A stretch of 64,000 bases of DNA from Parabacteroides sp. TM07-1AC (GCF_003480915.1 NZ_QUKD01000015.1:62365-126364), one strand, 5' to 3'; counted from the first letter of the stretch, positions 1 through 9,503 are shown. The notes: a model not told the origin generated them from the letters alone. Numbers and translations: made by a program.

Positions 1-149
1 ACCGATATGCGACCGGGATTGAATATCGGTGTTGCCGGTGAGTATCGTTTCTCGTCGTGTTTTGCGGTTTGAGCGACTCTATGTATGATAATATATCCAA
101 TAATGGCGTGATACAAATCAATGTCGGTTGGTATTTTAGTCTGAAATAA
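1..149 (+). pseudogene. 3' end of an outer-membrane beta-barrel protein, apparently frameshifted
   Basis: Frame 1 reads a beta-strand-rich segment (GLNIGVAGEYRFSS) and stops at TGA 70-72. A second frame opens there and runs to TAA 147-149, ending in NGVIQINVGWYFSLK, a typical aromatic final strand of a Bacteroidetes outer-membrane barrel. The two halves look like one porin/OmpW-like C-terminus split by a frame change near 60-72. The gene begins outside the window, so the family cannot be named. Alternatively the protein ends at 72 and the second segment is chance, but its barrel-like ending argues for a frameshift, real or from sequencing. Confidence 0.45.
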
Positions 150-252
150 GAACTTCACAAAATATTTATTCGATCAAAAGCTTTGATTCCGAACAAAAGC
201 AGTATGTTTACAATGTAAATGCAAATACCGGTGTTTTTAAAAAGATAAAACA

Positions 253-1020
253 ATGAAGAAAAGATTAATCTTATCGGTGCTGCTTACCGCTTTCCTTTGT
301 GGAAGCAGCGCTTTTTCCCAGACGAAAGTAATCGCTCATCGCGGCTATTGGGACTGTGAAGGTTCTGCGCAAAATTCTATCACGGCGTTGAATAAGGCAC
401 ACGAAGTAGGTGTTTATGGTTCGGAGTTCGATGTTTTGATCACAGCAGACGGCATACCTGTTGTCAACCACAATGACAGTATCCAGGGATTCTGTATCGA
501 AACCTCTCTGTATGAAGAGATAAAAGATTTGAAACTAAAAAACGGGGAAGTACTTCCTACCCTGGAAGATTACCTGATACAAGGCAAGCAGAATAAAGGT
601 ACGCAACTGATCCTTGAAATAAAGCCTCACAAAAGAGTAGTCAATGAAGACCGGGCGGTAACGGCTATCCTGGCCCTGGTACAGAAATATCAACTGGAAG
701 ACCATGTGGAATATATCTCTTTCAGCATGAATATCTGTAAGGAGTTGATCCGTCGTGCTCCGGCTGCACAGGTGGCTTACCTGCGTGGTGAAGTTTCGCC
801 GGCCGATCTGAAAGTCTTAGGATTCACCGGTCTGGATTATCATTATAAGGTATTCGAGAAAAATCCGACCTGGATTCAGGAAGCAAAAAATGCCGGGCTG
901 ACCGTCAATGTCTGGACAGTGGATGATCCGGCAGTGATGCAGTCGATGATCGAACAAAATGTCGATTTCATTACGACCGACAAACCGGAACAATTGAAGG
1001 AAATAGTAAAGAAAAACTGA
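253..1020 (+). CDS. Glycerophosphodiester phosphodiesterase, periplasmic
   Basis: This 255-residue protein has a signal peptide (1-22, cut near SAFS|Q), so it acts in the periplasm or on the envelope. The rest is a compact GDPD TIM barrel. The N-terminal HRG motif is at H29-R30-G31, the metal pair E58/D60 lies in GSEFDVLITADG, and a catalytic-type His is in VNHND (H73). The C-terminal strand VNVWTVDDP and the ending FITTDKPEQL are also family features. It should hydrolyse glycerophosphodiesters from phospholipid turnover to glycerol-3-phosphate and an alcohol. The gene stands alone after the broken porin end. The family is secure; the exact substrate is not known. Confidence 0.9.
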   Translation: MKKRLILSVLLTAFLCGSSAFSQTKVIAHRGYWDCEGSAQNSITALNKAHEVGVYGSEFDVLITADGIPVVNHNDSIQGFCIETSLYEEIKDLKLKNGEVLPTLEDYLIQGKQNKGTQLILEIKPHKRVVNEDRAVTAILALVQKYQLEDHVEYISFSMNICKELIRRAPAAQVAYLRGEVSPADLKVLGFTGLDYHYKVFEKNPTWIQEAKNAGLTVNVWTVDDPAVMQSMIEQNVDFITTDKPEQLKEIVKKN

Positions 1021-1216
1021 TAGTATTAGATCATACACATAAAGATCGAACAAATAGCTTTCACCTTTCACGGCTTCCAAATGTTTGTATATCATGAAGT
1101 TGTAGTGAAACGTACTCTTTCGTGGAAAAAGCCTTGCAGTTTTCGCCCGCTACACAACGGAAACTGTCCGGATTGCAATGGGAGGCGGATGATGGATAAC
1201 TGCCGCTGCCGAAAAG

Positions 1217-1297
1217 GACAGGTCTTTTGAAATGTTAAGACAGGACTTTTGACTTTAAAACAAGGGACTTTTGAAATCAAAAGACCTGTTTTTTTTC
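1217..1297. repeat. Three 22-bp tandem units closed by a 13-bp inverted repeat and T-run
   Basis: Near-copies of a unit with core GACAGGWCTTTTGA start at 1217, 1239 and 1261, exactly 22 bp apart. The arm 1218-1230 is the exact reverse complement of 1277-1289, and 1289-1297 is a T-run, so the plus-strand transcript could form a terminator-like stem. The distance from the upstream gene stop (1020) is large for a simple terminator. Confidence 0.7.
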
Positions 1298-1375
1298 TGA
1301 AGAAACAGTTTTGTTTGTGTGAAACGGCTACCGTCACTGCAATTTGCTGTTTGTTAGCAAGATACACAAAGGTGA

Positions 1376-1534
1376 CAGGTGAAGGGTATAGAGATCGGAG
1401 TGACCAAAGGACTAAAGGAAGGACGTAAAGAAGGCATTTATTCCGTAGCAAGAGCCATGAAAGAGAAAGGTCTTTCTCTCTCTCTTGACTTTAGTCACAT
1501 CACGGTGTGTGTGAAAATCGGATTTGTGTGTTAA
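1376..1534 (+). pseudogene. Relic of an Rpn-type PD-(D/E)XK nuclease/transposase-like C-terminus
   Basis: A frame without a credible start reads KGIEIGVTKGLKEGRKEG followed by ARAMKEKGLSLS and stops at TAA 1532-1534. The Gly-Lys-Glu rich segment followed by A..MKEKGLS resembles the end of Bacteroidales Rpn-family proteins. Everything upstream is missing. It is short and low in complexity, so the match is only suggestive. Confidence 0.35.
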
Positions 1535-1633
1535 TTAGGGCATTTGGTGCTGCTTTTGTCCGATTTGGATAAGATACTTTGATCGGATAATTAAAAAAGC
1601 TGAAAGTTTATTTATCATTAGAAAAAGTATTTA

Positions 1634-1641
1634 TATATTTG
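1634..1641 (+). promoter_or_regulatory. Promoter -7 box for the DUF6383 gene
   Basis: TATATTTG matches the Bacteroidetes TAnnTTTG consensus. No convincing -33 element is seen. It would give a 5' leader of about 110 nt for the gene starting at 1761. Confidence 0.5.
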
Positions 1642-1760
1642 TAACGATCAAAATATTAGATAGTTAACTATGTGCTGTCGGACCTGCGTCCTATGAAAAT
1701 CAGGATAACAAGGAGAATTTATATAGAACTTTATTTTAGTATTACTTAAATTATTGATTT

Positions 1761-4700
1761 ATGAGTAAAACAATTACTTCGTTAATTGCCAGTCTGTTGC
1801 TGGCTTTCAGTGTTACATCGAATGCATTGGCTCAGATAAATGAGGGAGGGCATAGAACTCTTTTTCGCCCTACTAATGTAATGAGTGCAGAAGATGTTGA
1901 CAAAGGTGTAAATCATTTCGAAACAGGTAAGTGGTATCAATTGGTAAATGAAGAAGGTAAACTATTGGTACAGTATCGTCATTTGGCTTATGTCGGTGAT
2001 GCTTCTAATGCATTGATCTTGAAGTTGGAAGAACCGGGTAGTGTTCCTGTCAATTATTCTTTATGGTCAATTAAGGTATCTGAAGATGGGAGTAGTGGGA
2101 AAAACTTTGTATTTGTCAATAAAGAAACAAATATGGAATTGGAGTATGGGCATGTAAAGGCTTATACTCAGGAAATGCTTGACAATAGTTACTATGGCGC
2201 TAAATCCTATCTTGGCGGTTGTATACAAAATTGGACTTGGTATTCAACGGATAAGCAAGTGGATGATTTTGATTATGCACCTTTGTATTCTTATTTCAGT
2301 AATCAGGACTCGGTTGTTGTTTTACAAGAGAATATGTATTCTTATGGGGGGGAAATCTTGGCCAGAAAGTTCTCAAAAAAGGAGGCCGGTGATAATATGA
2401 GCGATATTCTTAGTGATATTGTTAAAGTAAAACCGATCCTGGCAGGAGGTATAATTTTAACTGCCAATCTTGTAAATGAGATGGTGGATTTTCAGTATAG
2501 ATATCCGTGGTTAGGAGCAACTAATACAGTACAATTTGATGCAACAGTTAGACCAACTGTAGAAAGTCCGTTATTAAGTAATAAATTTGTAGCGGTGGAT
2601 AACGATGGTAGTTATTTTCCGGGAATAAATAATGAAGATGTAAAGTTAGGGCTTGAAAATAATGAAGGTTGGCAATATGTGAGATTGCAGGTCCCGGGTG
2701 AAATGGATGAAGAGGGAGATTATGAATCTTATTCTACTTTATATGTAGGAACTGAATACTATGAGAATAGTAGCAAGGAATTGAAGTTGGAACTTATGAA
2801 GGAAGATCTTGATGCTGCTAATATGCCAACTGATATTCCTGGTTTAACGGAGAAAGCCTGGATTGCCCGCTCTCTTTTCAAATTTACTTATTATCCTTCT
2901 GAAGATAGTCTGGTGATTGAACCAATGAATGCTTTACAAAGGGATCCGACCAGCAATACGTGGGTAAATGCTGATTATGCATTTAACTCGACCAATAATG
3001 ACCAGGTAGCCATTAGGGCGGCAACAGGTGGTGGTGCTCCTGAACATAACGACACCTACGGACCGGTTGTGATCCGTTTGGCTTATCTGACTGGAGGATC
3101 CTCTGTTATCACTGCTAAAAATGCAGAATTAAATGGTGGTTATGAATTCCCCGGTTCTCTGCAAACCCGTTTCATCTTTAAAGATCGTAACTTCGGCTAC
3201 CTGACACGTACTACGCTGCCGGAAGGGTTGTATTTTATCAAGAGTACGGACAATGGTAAAAATGTTGTAGCAAACTTGCAGGGACGGCTGATGTTCGATG
3301 CTCCGGAAGATGATCAGAATTATGACGATATGCCGGCCACAATGTGGGTTATTAAGCAAACAGGCTGTGGAGACAGGGCAACTGTCGCTATTTATAACCG
3401 TGAATATGCATTCGATTATACCACTCTGTATGACAGAGATGATCCATCGGTAGACCTCAGGATGGGATATGAGTATGATAACTGGAATATATGCCAGGAA
3501 GAGATGCCTGTTTTTGAAGGTCAGTTATATAAAGACAAAGATGGTAATATATTCCTGATCGATGAAAATTATCAGGGATTTGAGAAAACAGGCTGTAGTT
3601 ACGGTTGTAACTGGATGCTGAATAATCTGGATAACTATAGCTTTATTCCGGTAACGGATGAAGAGGCACTGGCAAGTGAACATCACGGTTACAAGCATCT
3701 TGATCAGGAATCACTGCTTTATACGAAATATCGCTTAAATTATAACCTGTTTGCGAACGGTAACCTCTATCTGAATGTTGTAGATAACACATTTATGCCG
3801 ATAGAGAGCCAGTCTACCACTTATGAGCTGGAAATTGCTCCGGAAGACTTTAAAGCAACTGATTATGAGTTCGGTTACGGTGTGAACATTGCCGGTTTGC
3901 CGCAATTGTCACGTACGGCTTATGTGTTGAAAGTCAGTGATAAGAATCTTATTGACAACGATAAGATGTATATTGCTTTGGTAGAAGAGTATGGTAAAAC
4001 AGCCCATTATCAGCCGATGAGCCGCGATGATATTGAAGCTGGTAAAGGCAAGTTAGGTGTGTTCTATCTGAAAGCCGACCAGCGCAAAGAAGATGAAAAA
4101 TGTTATATCTTGATTGATATCTTTAATAATAAGGTGAACGATTGTAATGAATGTCCTGATCCAAATCCTGTCCTTCCTAGCAGTATACGCTTACGTAATA
4201 CTCCGGATCCGGGTGATGAAGACTGTGATGAGTGCGAAGAATGCTACATCCCGAAATATTCTTATGCATTCAATGGCTGGAGACAAGCTCATTGTATAGA
4301 TGGTGTCGGCAGACTGAGCATTACAAAACTGGATAAGGAGCCGGAAGATCGTTCGTCTGCTTTTGCAGTGATCACTGACAACCGTCCGTTATATATGGAT
4401 TTGGGTGAAGAAGGTAAGAGTGTCAATATCTTCCGTGGAAGAGGAACAGGTTCTGAATATCTGTTCGAAGATACTAACAACCAGAGCAATGCTCCGCAAG
4501 TTGTTAAGGGCTTCGGTTACCTGGGTATGACTGCTGAAAAGATCAAACCGATCGGTGACGGTAAAACAACCGCTCTGTATGCTGATTACGTGGTAAGTTC
4601 TACAGACCGTATGCCTCAGTATCTGTTTGTTGTACGTCCGGATTCTGTGAAAGACGGTAAATGGTGTGACGCACACGGATACAATCCGGGCTGTGAGCAT

Positions 4701-5459
4701 GAAGGCGATTATAACGGTTATCTGGCAGGCAGCTTCCTGATCAACCTGACTGACTCTGTTCAGGGCGGAACTAATATGTTGAACAATCCTGACGTTTACA
4801 AATGGCAGTCTTACACTCGCCTTGGATTCGTAGAAGGTGTTCACCAGGTAGAAGGAGAAAATGAATATCTGTATATCCTGAAGAACGGTCTGAAGTTGGC
4901 TGATCTGAAGAATAAAGACGGTGTTCTTGATCCTCGCGACCTGAATGATGCCAGCAAGTTCGAAAAGAAAGACCTGACAGGCTTGCACAAAAACTATGCA
5001 TTCTCTCTGCGTTACACGGATGATGACCATAAAGATTTCTTATTGGAATCTAATAAGGAAGGTGTATCACAGGTAGCATCCTTCAAGGGTGCATGGGTGA
5101 AGATCCACAACGGAGTTCCAGTATTGGCAGAATACGAAGTCGATAACGGCAATCACCAGGATGATGACGATAAGATGAAAGAACTTATCAACCAGTCTCA
5201 GATATTCAATCTGGAAGAAACGGATGATTTTGCAACGTCTAACGATGAGATCTCTGCGTCGGAAATCCGTATTGTTGCCGGTAAGTCTTCCGTAACGATC
5301 CAAAATGCAGCCGGAAAGGTTGTTTCTATCACGAACGTATTAGGTCAGCCTCTTGCTAAACAGGCTATTGCTTCCGATAATGTGACAATCCCTGCTCCGC
5401 AAGGAATTATCATTATCAGCGTGGAAGGAGAAGCTGCTGTTAAAGCAATTGTTCAGTAA
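1761..5459 (+). CDS. Large secreted DUF6383 domain protein
   Basis: This 1232-residue protein has a signal peptide (about 1-25, ending NALAQ). The long body shows repeated beta-rich blocks with no catalytic motif I recognise. Around residues 795-830 is an acidic, Cys-rich insert with CxxC pairs (CNEC, CDEC, EECY). The last ~65 residues (SASEIRIVAGKSSV ... TNVLGQPL ... GEAAVKAIVQ) form a DUF6383 domain, which resembles the C-terminal beta-sandwich domains of secreted Bacteroidales proteins. The family appears restricted to Parabacteroides and relatives. I infer a cell-surface or secreted role; the function is unknown. A relic of the same C-terminal domain lies at 31278-31439. The gene is monocistronic, with its own promoter and a terminator at 5522. 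Confidence 0.8.
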   Translation: MSKTITSLIASLLLAFSVTSNALAQINEGGHRTLFRPTNVMSAEDVDKGVNHFETGKWYQLVNEEGKLLVQYRHLAYVGDASNALILKLEEPGSVPVNYSLWSIKVSEDGSSGKNFVFVNKETNMELEYGHVKAYTQEMLDNSYYGAKSYLGGCIQNWTWYSTDKQVDDFDYAPLYSYFSNQDSVVVLQENMYSYGGEILARKFSKKEAGDNMSDILSDIVKVKPILAGGIILTANLVNEMVDFQYRYPWLGATNTVQFDATVRPTVESPLLSNKFVAVDNDGSYFPGINNEDVKLGLENNEGWQYVRLQVPGEMDEEGDYESYSTLYVGTEYYENSSKELKLELMKEDLDAANMPTDIPGLTEKAWIARSLFKFTYYPSEDSLVIEPMNALQRDPTSNTWVNADYAFNSTNNDQVAIRAATGGGAPEHNDTYGPVVIRLAYLTGGSSVITAKNAELNGGYEFPGSLQTRFIFKDRNFGYLTRTTLPEGLYFIKSTDNGKNVVANLQGRLMFDAPEDDQNYDDMPATMWVIKQTGCGDRATVAIYNREYAFDYTTLYDRDDPSVDLRMGYEYDNWNICQEEMPVFEGQLYKDKDGNIFLIDENYQGFEKTGCSYGCNWMLNNLDNYSFIPVTDEEALASEHHGYKHLDQESLLYTKYRLNYNLFANGNLYLNVVDNTFMPIESQSTTYELEIAPEDFKATDYEFGYGVNIAGLPQLSRTAYVLKVSDKNLIDNDKMYIALVEEYGKTAHYQPMSRDDIEAGKGKLGVFYLKADQRKEDEKCYILIDIFNNKVNDCNECPDPNPVLPSSIRLRNTPDPGDEDCDECEECYIPKYSYAFNGWRQAHCIDGVGRLSITKLDKEPEDRSSAFAVITDNRPLYMDLGEEGKSVNIFRGRGTGSEYLFEDTNNQSNAPQVVKGFGYLGMTAEKIKPIGDGKTTALYADYVVSSTDRMPQYLFVVRPDSVKDGKWCDAHGYNPGCEHEGDYNGYLAGSFLINLTDSVQGGTNMLNNPDVYKWQSYTRLGFVEGVHQVEGENEYLYILKNGLKLADLKNKDGVLDPRDLNDASKFEKKDLTGLHKNYAFSLRYTDDDHKDFLLESNKEGVSQVASFKGAWVKIHNGVPVLAEYEVDNGNHQDDDDKMKELINQSQIFNLEETDDFATSNDEISASEIRIVAGKSSVTIQNAAGKVVSITNVLGQPLAKQAIASDNVTIPAPQGIIIISVEGEAAVKAIVQ

Positions 5460-5521
5460 AGCATGAACAGGTTATCCTTCTGCCACAAGGGATAGGATAG
5501 CTTTGGAAAACAATAAAAAAG

Positions 5522-5556
5522 AAGTCTCCCCGGTTATTTACCGGGGAGACTTTTCT
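5522..5556 (+). terminator. Intrinsic terminator after the DUF6383 gene
   Basis: Perfect 13-bp stem, 5522-5534 with 5540-5552, GC-rich with a 5-nt loop, followed by a short T-run. Confidence 0.85.
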
Positions 5557-5610
5557 GTTTATCAGCGAATTGTTATCTTCGTGCAAAATTTCTAACATAA
5601 ACAAATAATA

Positions 5611-7530
5611 ATGAAAAGAACACTGCTAAGTCTTGCTACAGCCGCTTTGTTGTTTACCTCTACGTCTTGTGCTGACAAGACCTGTGCGACAGCGGACAAA
5701 GAACTCGCCTTGATCCCCGTGCCACAGGAAATGACTGTCGGCTCGGATTGTTTCACACTGACCCGTAGAGCTGCAATCACGTTGGATACTTCTAACGAAG
5801 AGCTGAAAGGTATTGCCCGGTATTTTAATGAGAAGATTGCTCCGGCAGCCGGTTTTGAACTTCCTGTTGAGAAACACGGAAAGATCGAGTTCAAACTTAC
5901 AGACGATGCTGCATTGGGTGATGAAGGATATCACCTGAAAGTGAAACATGGCGATATTCTCTTGACTGCCAATAAGCCTGTCGGTATTTTCTATGGCGTG
6001 CAAACATTGTTGCAGATGCTTCCGGCTGAGATCAAAAGTATGACTGAACAACCTAAAGATAAGAAATGGACGATTCCCTGCGTCGATATTATTGATAAAC
6101 CTCAATTCGCTTGGCGTGGGATGATGCTGGACGTCAGCCGCCACTGGTTCAATAAAGAAGAAGTCATGAAGTTTATCGATGAACTGGCAGAGTACAAGAT
6201 GAATGTTTTCCATTGGCATCTGACAGACGACCAGGGATGGCGTCTGGAGATAAAGTCATTGCCGAAACTGACGGAAGTAGGAGCCTGGCGTGCTGACCGT
6301 GTAGGCGACTGGTGGGGACGTGAACGTGCTCAACAGGGTGAAAAAGCCACTTATGGCGGTTTCTATACCCAGGAAGATGTCAAGGAAGTGCTGGCTTATG
6401 CCGCTCAACGCTTCGTTCGTGTTATTCCGGAAATAGACGTGCCAGGTCATGGGGTTGCCGCTTTGGTCGCCTATCCGGAGCTGGCTTGCATGAAAGCACC
6501 GGATGCAGTCAATGTAGGAAATAAATTCTATGGAGAAGATGAGAATACACTTTGTATCGGTAAAGAATCGACTTTCGAGTTTATGGATAAGGTGCTGACG
6601 GAAGTGGCGGCACTTTTTCCCGATGAATATATCCACATCGGCGGCGACGAATGCTTTAAAGGTTTCTGGCATAAATGTCCCCGTTGCCAGGCTCGTATGA
6701 AAGCGGAGAATCTGAAGAATGAAGAAGAATTGCAAAGTTACTTTATCCACCGGATGGGTGATCTGCTGAAATCGAAAGGAAAGAAACTGGTCGGCTGGGA
6801 CGAGATACTGGAAGGCGGTCTGGCACCCGATGCCAATGTGATGAGCTGGCGTGGCATGGATGGTGGCATCAAATCGGCTAAAGCCGGTCATCATGTGATC
6901 ATGACACCGACGCAACATTGTTACCTGGATTTGTATCAGGGAGAGCCTTCTGTAGAACCCGCCACTTATTCCATGTGCCGTCTGACGGATTCGTATAGCT
7001 TCAATCCGGTACCGGAAGGCGTTCCGGCTGAAATGGTTCTGGGCGGACAAGGCAACATCTGGGGAGAGGCGATTCCTACTTTCCGTCATGCAGAATATAT
7101 GGCATGGCCGCGTGGCTGGGCTTTAGCGGAAGTGTTATGGAGCGGTCCGGCACAAACTAACTGGGAGAAATTCTGGCCGCGTGTCGAACGTCATTTCGTA
7201 CGTGCCGATCAGGCAGGTATCAATTACGCTCGTAGTATGTATAATGCGATTGTCACCCCGTATCTGCAGGATGGCGTGTTGCAGGTGGAACTGAGCAGTG
7301 AGATTGCAGGAACCGATATTTACTATACATTCGATAATACGGATCCGGACTGTTTCACTCCGAAATATAGTGAGCCGTTGAGTATCCCGAAGACTGCCAG
7401 CAGACTGCGTGTTATCACCTATCTTAACGGTAAGCCGTCTGGCAAGCTGATCTCCCTGACTATAAAAGAACTGGAGAAGCGTGCCGAGTCTGACAAAAGA
7501 ACGGGACATGGTAATCTGACTGTTGACTAA
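5611..7530 (+). CDS. Beta-N-acetylhexosaminidase lipoprotein (GH20)
   Basis: This 639-residue exo-hexosaminidase should remove terminal GlcNAc or GalNAc from host or dietary glycans by substrate-assisted catalysis. The signal peptide ends in a lipobox (TSTSC, Cys20), so it is probably an outer-membrane lipoprotein. After a GH20b-like N-terminal domain comes the TIM barrel with HWHLTDDQGWRLEIK and the catalytic Asp-Glu pair in HIGGDE (D346-E347). The C-terminus (YYTFDNTDPD onward) looks like a chitobiase-type beta-sandwich. A second GH20 is at 41020-43341. The gene appears monocistronic. Confidence 0.93.
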   Translation: MKRTLLSLATAALLFTSTSCADKTCATADKELALIPVPQEMTVGSDCFTLTRRAAITLDTSNEELKGIARYFNEKIAPAAGFELPVEKHGKIEFKLTDDAALGDEGYHLKVKHGDILLTANKPVGIFYGVQTLLQMLPAEIKSMTEQPKDKKWTIPCVDIIDKPQFAWRGMMLDVSRHWFNKEEVMKFIDELAEYKMNVFHWHLTDDQGWRLEIKSLPKLTEVGAWRADRVGDWWGRERAQQGEKATYGGFYTQEDVKEVLAYAAQRFVRVIPEIDVPGHGVAALVAYPELACMKAPDAVNVGNKFYGEDENTLCIGKESTFEFMDKVLTEVAALFPDEYIHIGGDECFKGFWHKCPRCQARMKAENLKNEEELQSYFIHRMGDLLKSKGKKLVGWDEILEGGLAPDANVMSWRGMDGGIKSAKAGHHVIMTPTQHCYLDLYQGEPSVEPATYSMCRLTDSYSFNPVPEGVPAEMVLGGQGNIWGEAIPTFRHAEYMAWPRGWALAEVLWSGPAQTNWEKFWPRVERHFVRADQAGINYARSMYNAIVTPYLQDGVLQVELSSEIAGTDIYYTFDNTDPDCFTPKYSEPLSIPKTASRLRVITYLNGKPSGKLISLTIKELEKRAESDKRTGHGNLTVD

Positions 7531-7682
7531 TAAGGGTTTGGCGAGTCGTTTGTAGTAAGTTTGTAATAGTTTGTTTTCACCTTTGTAACAAGGATGAAAC
7601 ATATGTGAAACAGAAAAGCGTTTTCTTTGCAACCGGAAACAGTGATGTAACACATTTTTCACCGCAACCAACAAAGTCAGGA

Positions 7683-8969
7683 ATGAAGAAAATGAAATTA
7701 ACGGCGCTTCTCCTGTTGGCGCTTCTCCCCTTTTTTGCGGGAGCACAGAACACGGAACAATTAGAAACCCGCATCGACTCGCTTGCGGAAGAGACAGCGA
7801 CGCTGGATAAGATAGTGAAAGGGCTGAGCAAATTTAAAGTCTCTGCCTATATTCAGGGGCAATACCAATATGGACAGGAAGATGCCACCCTGAAAGTCGG
7901 CGATAAGAACGAACATGAAGACAAAGGTTTCAACCGCATCGGTATCCGTCGCGGACGACTGAAATTTGAATACAACGACGGTATCGGTACCGGAGCCGTA
8001 CAGATCGAAGCGAACGACAAAGGTGTCAGTTTCCGCGACTTGTATATCGGCATCAAAGATCCCTGGACGAAGCGCAGCCAGCTGATGGCGGGTGTTTTCA
8101 ACCGTCCTTTCGGTTATGAGATCGGTTATTCGACCAGCGGACTGGAATCTCCCGAACGTGCCACGATCATTCAGTACTTTTTCCCGGATGAACGCGACCT
8201 GGGAGCCATGTTGACTCTCCGTACTAAAAAGGAAAGTCCTTTGGCTTTCCTTCGTTTGGATGCAGGTCTATTTGCCGGTAACAGTATTAACCGCGAAACC
8301 GACAGCCGCAAGGACTTTATCGGTCGCCTGGGTGCAGAGAAAGCAATCGGCAACTGGGGAAAGTGGGGAGCCGGCTTCTCTTATTATAATGGTGGCGTTT
8401 ACAATCCGACAACGGATGCATATGAGATGGTAGACAAACGCTTCGTTAAGGTAGACAAAGGGGAAACGGGTACGTATATGAAACGTGAATATCTCGGTTT
8501 GGATGCCCAGTTCAGCTATCTGAGTTCATGGGGTATGACTACTCTGCGTGCGGAAGGTCTTATCGGTACACAGCCGGGGATTGCCTCCAGCAGTAAGAGT
8601 CCCAATACCGGTACGCGTCCGGAAAACCTGCCGGAGAATGCTTTGTTCAAACGCCCGTTCATCGGTTATTTCTTCTACCTGGTGCAGGACATCGGAACTT
8701 CTCCGTTCTCTGCCGTGTTCAAGTATGACGTATACGATCCGAACACCAAACTGAAAGGCAACGAGATCGGTCAGGAAAACTCCAATACCTCCAAAACGGA
8801 CCTGGCACAAAGCACATTCGGTATCGGAGCTCTCTACCGCTTCAACAAACATATCCGCGTACAGGCTTACTACGAATTTAACTTCAACGAGAAAAGCGAC
8901 TTCGTAAAAGGCTATGAAAAAGACCGCAAGGATAATGTGCTGACGGTTCGTTTGCAGTATAAGTTCTAA
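7683..8969 (+). CDS. Phosphate-selective porin O/P family protein
   Basis: The start at 7683 (MKKMKLTALLLL) gives a proper signal peptide ending GAQ; an in-frame GTG at 7605 would add an unlikely hydrophilic extension. The mature protein opens with a short coiled coil (LETRIDSLAEETATLDKIV) and continues as a 16-18 strand type barrel ending in ..VRLQYKF with a terminal Phe, as for a porin O/P (OprO/OprP-like) channel. The PstS-like gene downstream suggests phosphate or another anion as solute. The stop codon overlaps the convergent toxin stop. Confidence 0.85.
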   Translation: MKKMKLTALLLLALLPFFAGAQNTEQLETRIDSLAEETATLDKIVKGLSKFKVSAYIQGQYQYGQEDATLKVGDKNEHEDKGFNRIGIRRGRLKFEYNDGIGTGAVQIEANDKGVSFRDLYIGIKDPWTKRSQLMAGVFNRPFGYEIGYSTSGLESPERATIIQYFFPDERDLGAMLTLRTKKESPLAFLRLDAGLFAGNSINRETDSRKDFIGRLGAEKAIGNWGKWGAGFSYYNGGVYNPTTDAYEMVDKRFVKVDKGETGTYMKREYLGLDAQFSYLSSWGMTTLRAEGLIGTQPGIASSSKSPNTGTRPENLPENALFKRPFIGYFFYLVQDIGTSPFSAVFKYDVYDPNTKLKGNEIGQENSNTSKTDLAQSTFGIGALYRFNKHIRVQAYYEFNFNEKSDFVKGYEKDRKDNVLTVRLQYKF

Positions 8970-9238
8970 AACAGGTCGGAATGTGAACCTGTCCGGACTA
9001 ATTCCAGTATTTTCAATCCATGATCGATTGAATAAATAAGAAGCCAATCAGGTGTAATATGACACTCTCTGAACCCGGAGTAATCTCCGCTCAGAGAGTG
9101 ATCTTTGTTTTTAACAGGTAATGCTTCTCCTTTGCTCAGGATGGAGATCACTTCGTTTAACTTAGACTCGTCAAGGTTTCGTTTCCGGGCTAGTTTAAGG
9201 TCTTTCAGATATTTCCGGGTAAATTCAATTGCGTACAT
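8966..9238 (-). CDS. YafQ-type mRNA interferase toxin (RelE/ParE superfamily)
   Basis: A 90-residue protein begins MYAIEFTRKYLKDLKLARKR, typical of YafQ toxins. The residues used by YafQ for ribosome-dependent mRNA cleavage are matched: H47, H60, D64 and H86 (GSHSDLF end). I prefer ATG at 9238; a GTG at 9244 overlapping the antitoxin stop would add two residues. It is translated after the antitoxin with almost no gap. Its stop overlaps the stop of the convergent porin gene by four bases. Confidence 0.88.
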   Translation of the reverse strand: MYAIEFTRKYLKDLKLARKRNLDESKLNEVISILSKGEALPVKNKDHSLSGDYSGFRECHITPDWLLIYSIDHGLKILELVRTGSHSDLF

Positions 9239-9240
9239 GC

Positions 9241-9444
9241 TCACTTTACTTTGTTAAGGTAATCGTTGAAATCGTTGCACTTAATAGTATTCCCTTTTTT
9301 TATATCATCCATTGCTTTTCGGGTTTCGGCATTTGGTTCCTCTTTTTTCACTGTAATGTGCTTTATTCCGCGTAGCAAGGAAAGGGCTTTTTTTATATCC
9401 GGCAACTTAACCGAATCGTCTAATGTAATAATTAGCTGTGTCAT
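9241..9444 (-). CDS. Antitoxin partner of the YafQ-type toxin
   Basis: A 67-residue product from ATG 9444, chosen because an AAAGGAG-type ribosome site sits just upstream and an excellent promoter lies before that; a longer frame to 9540 would run through the promoter. It opens with a short beta-strand (MTQLIITLDD) and has a charged, probably disordered C-terminus (DDIKKGNTIKCNDFNDYL) that would wrap the toxin. It does not look like DinJ. Position and overlap with the toxin define its role. Confidence 0.8.
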   Translation of the reverse strand: MTQLIITLDDSVKLPDIKKALSLLRGIKHITVKKEEPNAETRKAMDDIKKGNTIKCNDFNDYLNKVK

Positions 9445-9470
9445 GATAAACTCCTTTCTTTTGTGAATTG

Positions 9471-9503
9471 CAAATATACGTTTTTGTTTCGGAAAAACAA
9501 TAT
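9471..9503 (-). promoter_or_regulatory. Promoter of the toxin-antitoxin operon
   Basis: On the minus strand a TATATTTG -7 box (9471-9478) lies about 19-20 bp downstream of a TTG-type -33 element (about 9497-9503), a near-ideal Bacteroidetes promoter. Autoregulation by the antitoxin would be expected for the class; I see no clear operator palindrome. Confidence 0.75.

Larger units (their letters stand above)
1021..1760. other. 740-bp intergenic region with a short-period repeat, a gene relic and a promoter
   Basis: No intact gene is supported. The stretch holds a three-unit 22-bp repeat closed by a long inverted repeat (1217-1297), a short relic of an Rpn-family protein tail (1376-1534), and the promoter and roughly 110-nt leader of the DUF6383 gene. 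The leader contains a perfect 12-bp palindrome at 1660-1671 and a small GGAC/GTCC hairpin near 1680. The reverse-strand open frames here have no recognisable product. Confidence 0.6.

Noticed and set aside
817..1451. Two minus-strand frames of 92 and 119 codons
   Set aside because: One overlaps the end of the glycerophosphodiesterase; the other lies across the repeat region. Neither has a recognisable product or promoter.
7605..7682. GTG-started extension of the porin
   Set aside because: It would put 26 hydrophilic and mixed residues before a complete signal peptide; the ATG at 7683 fits better.
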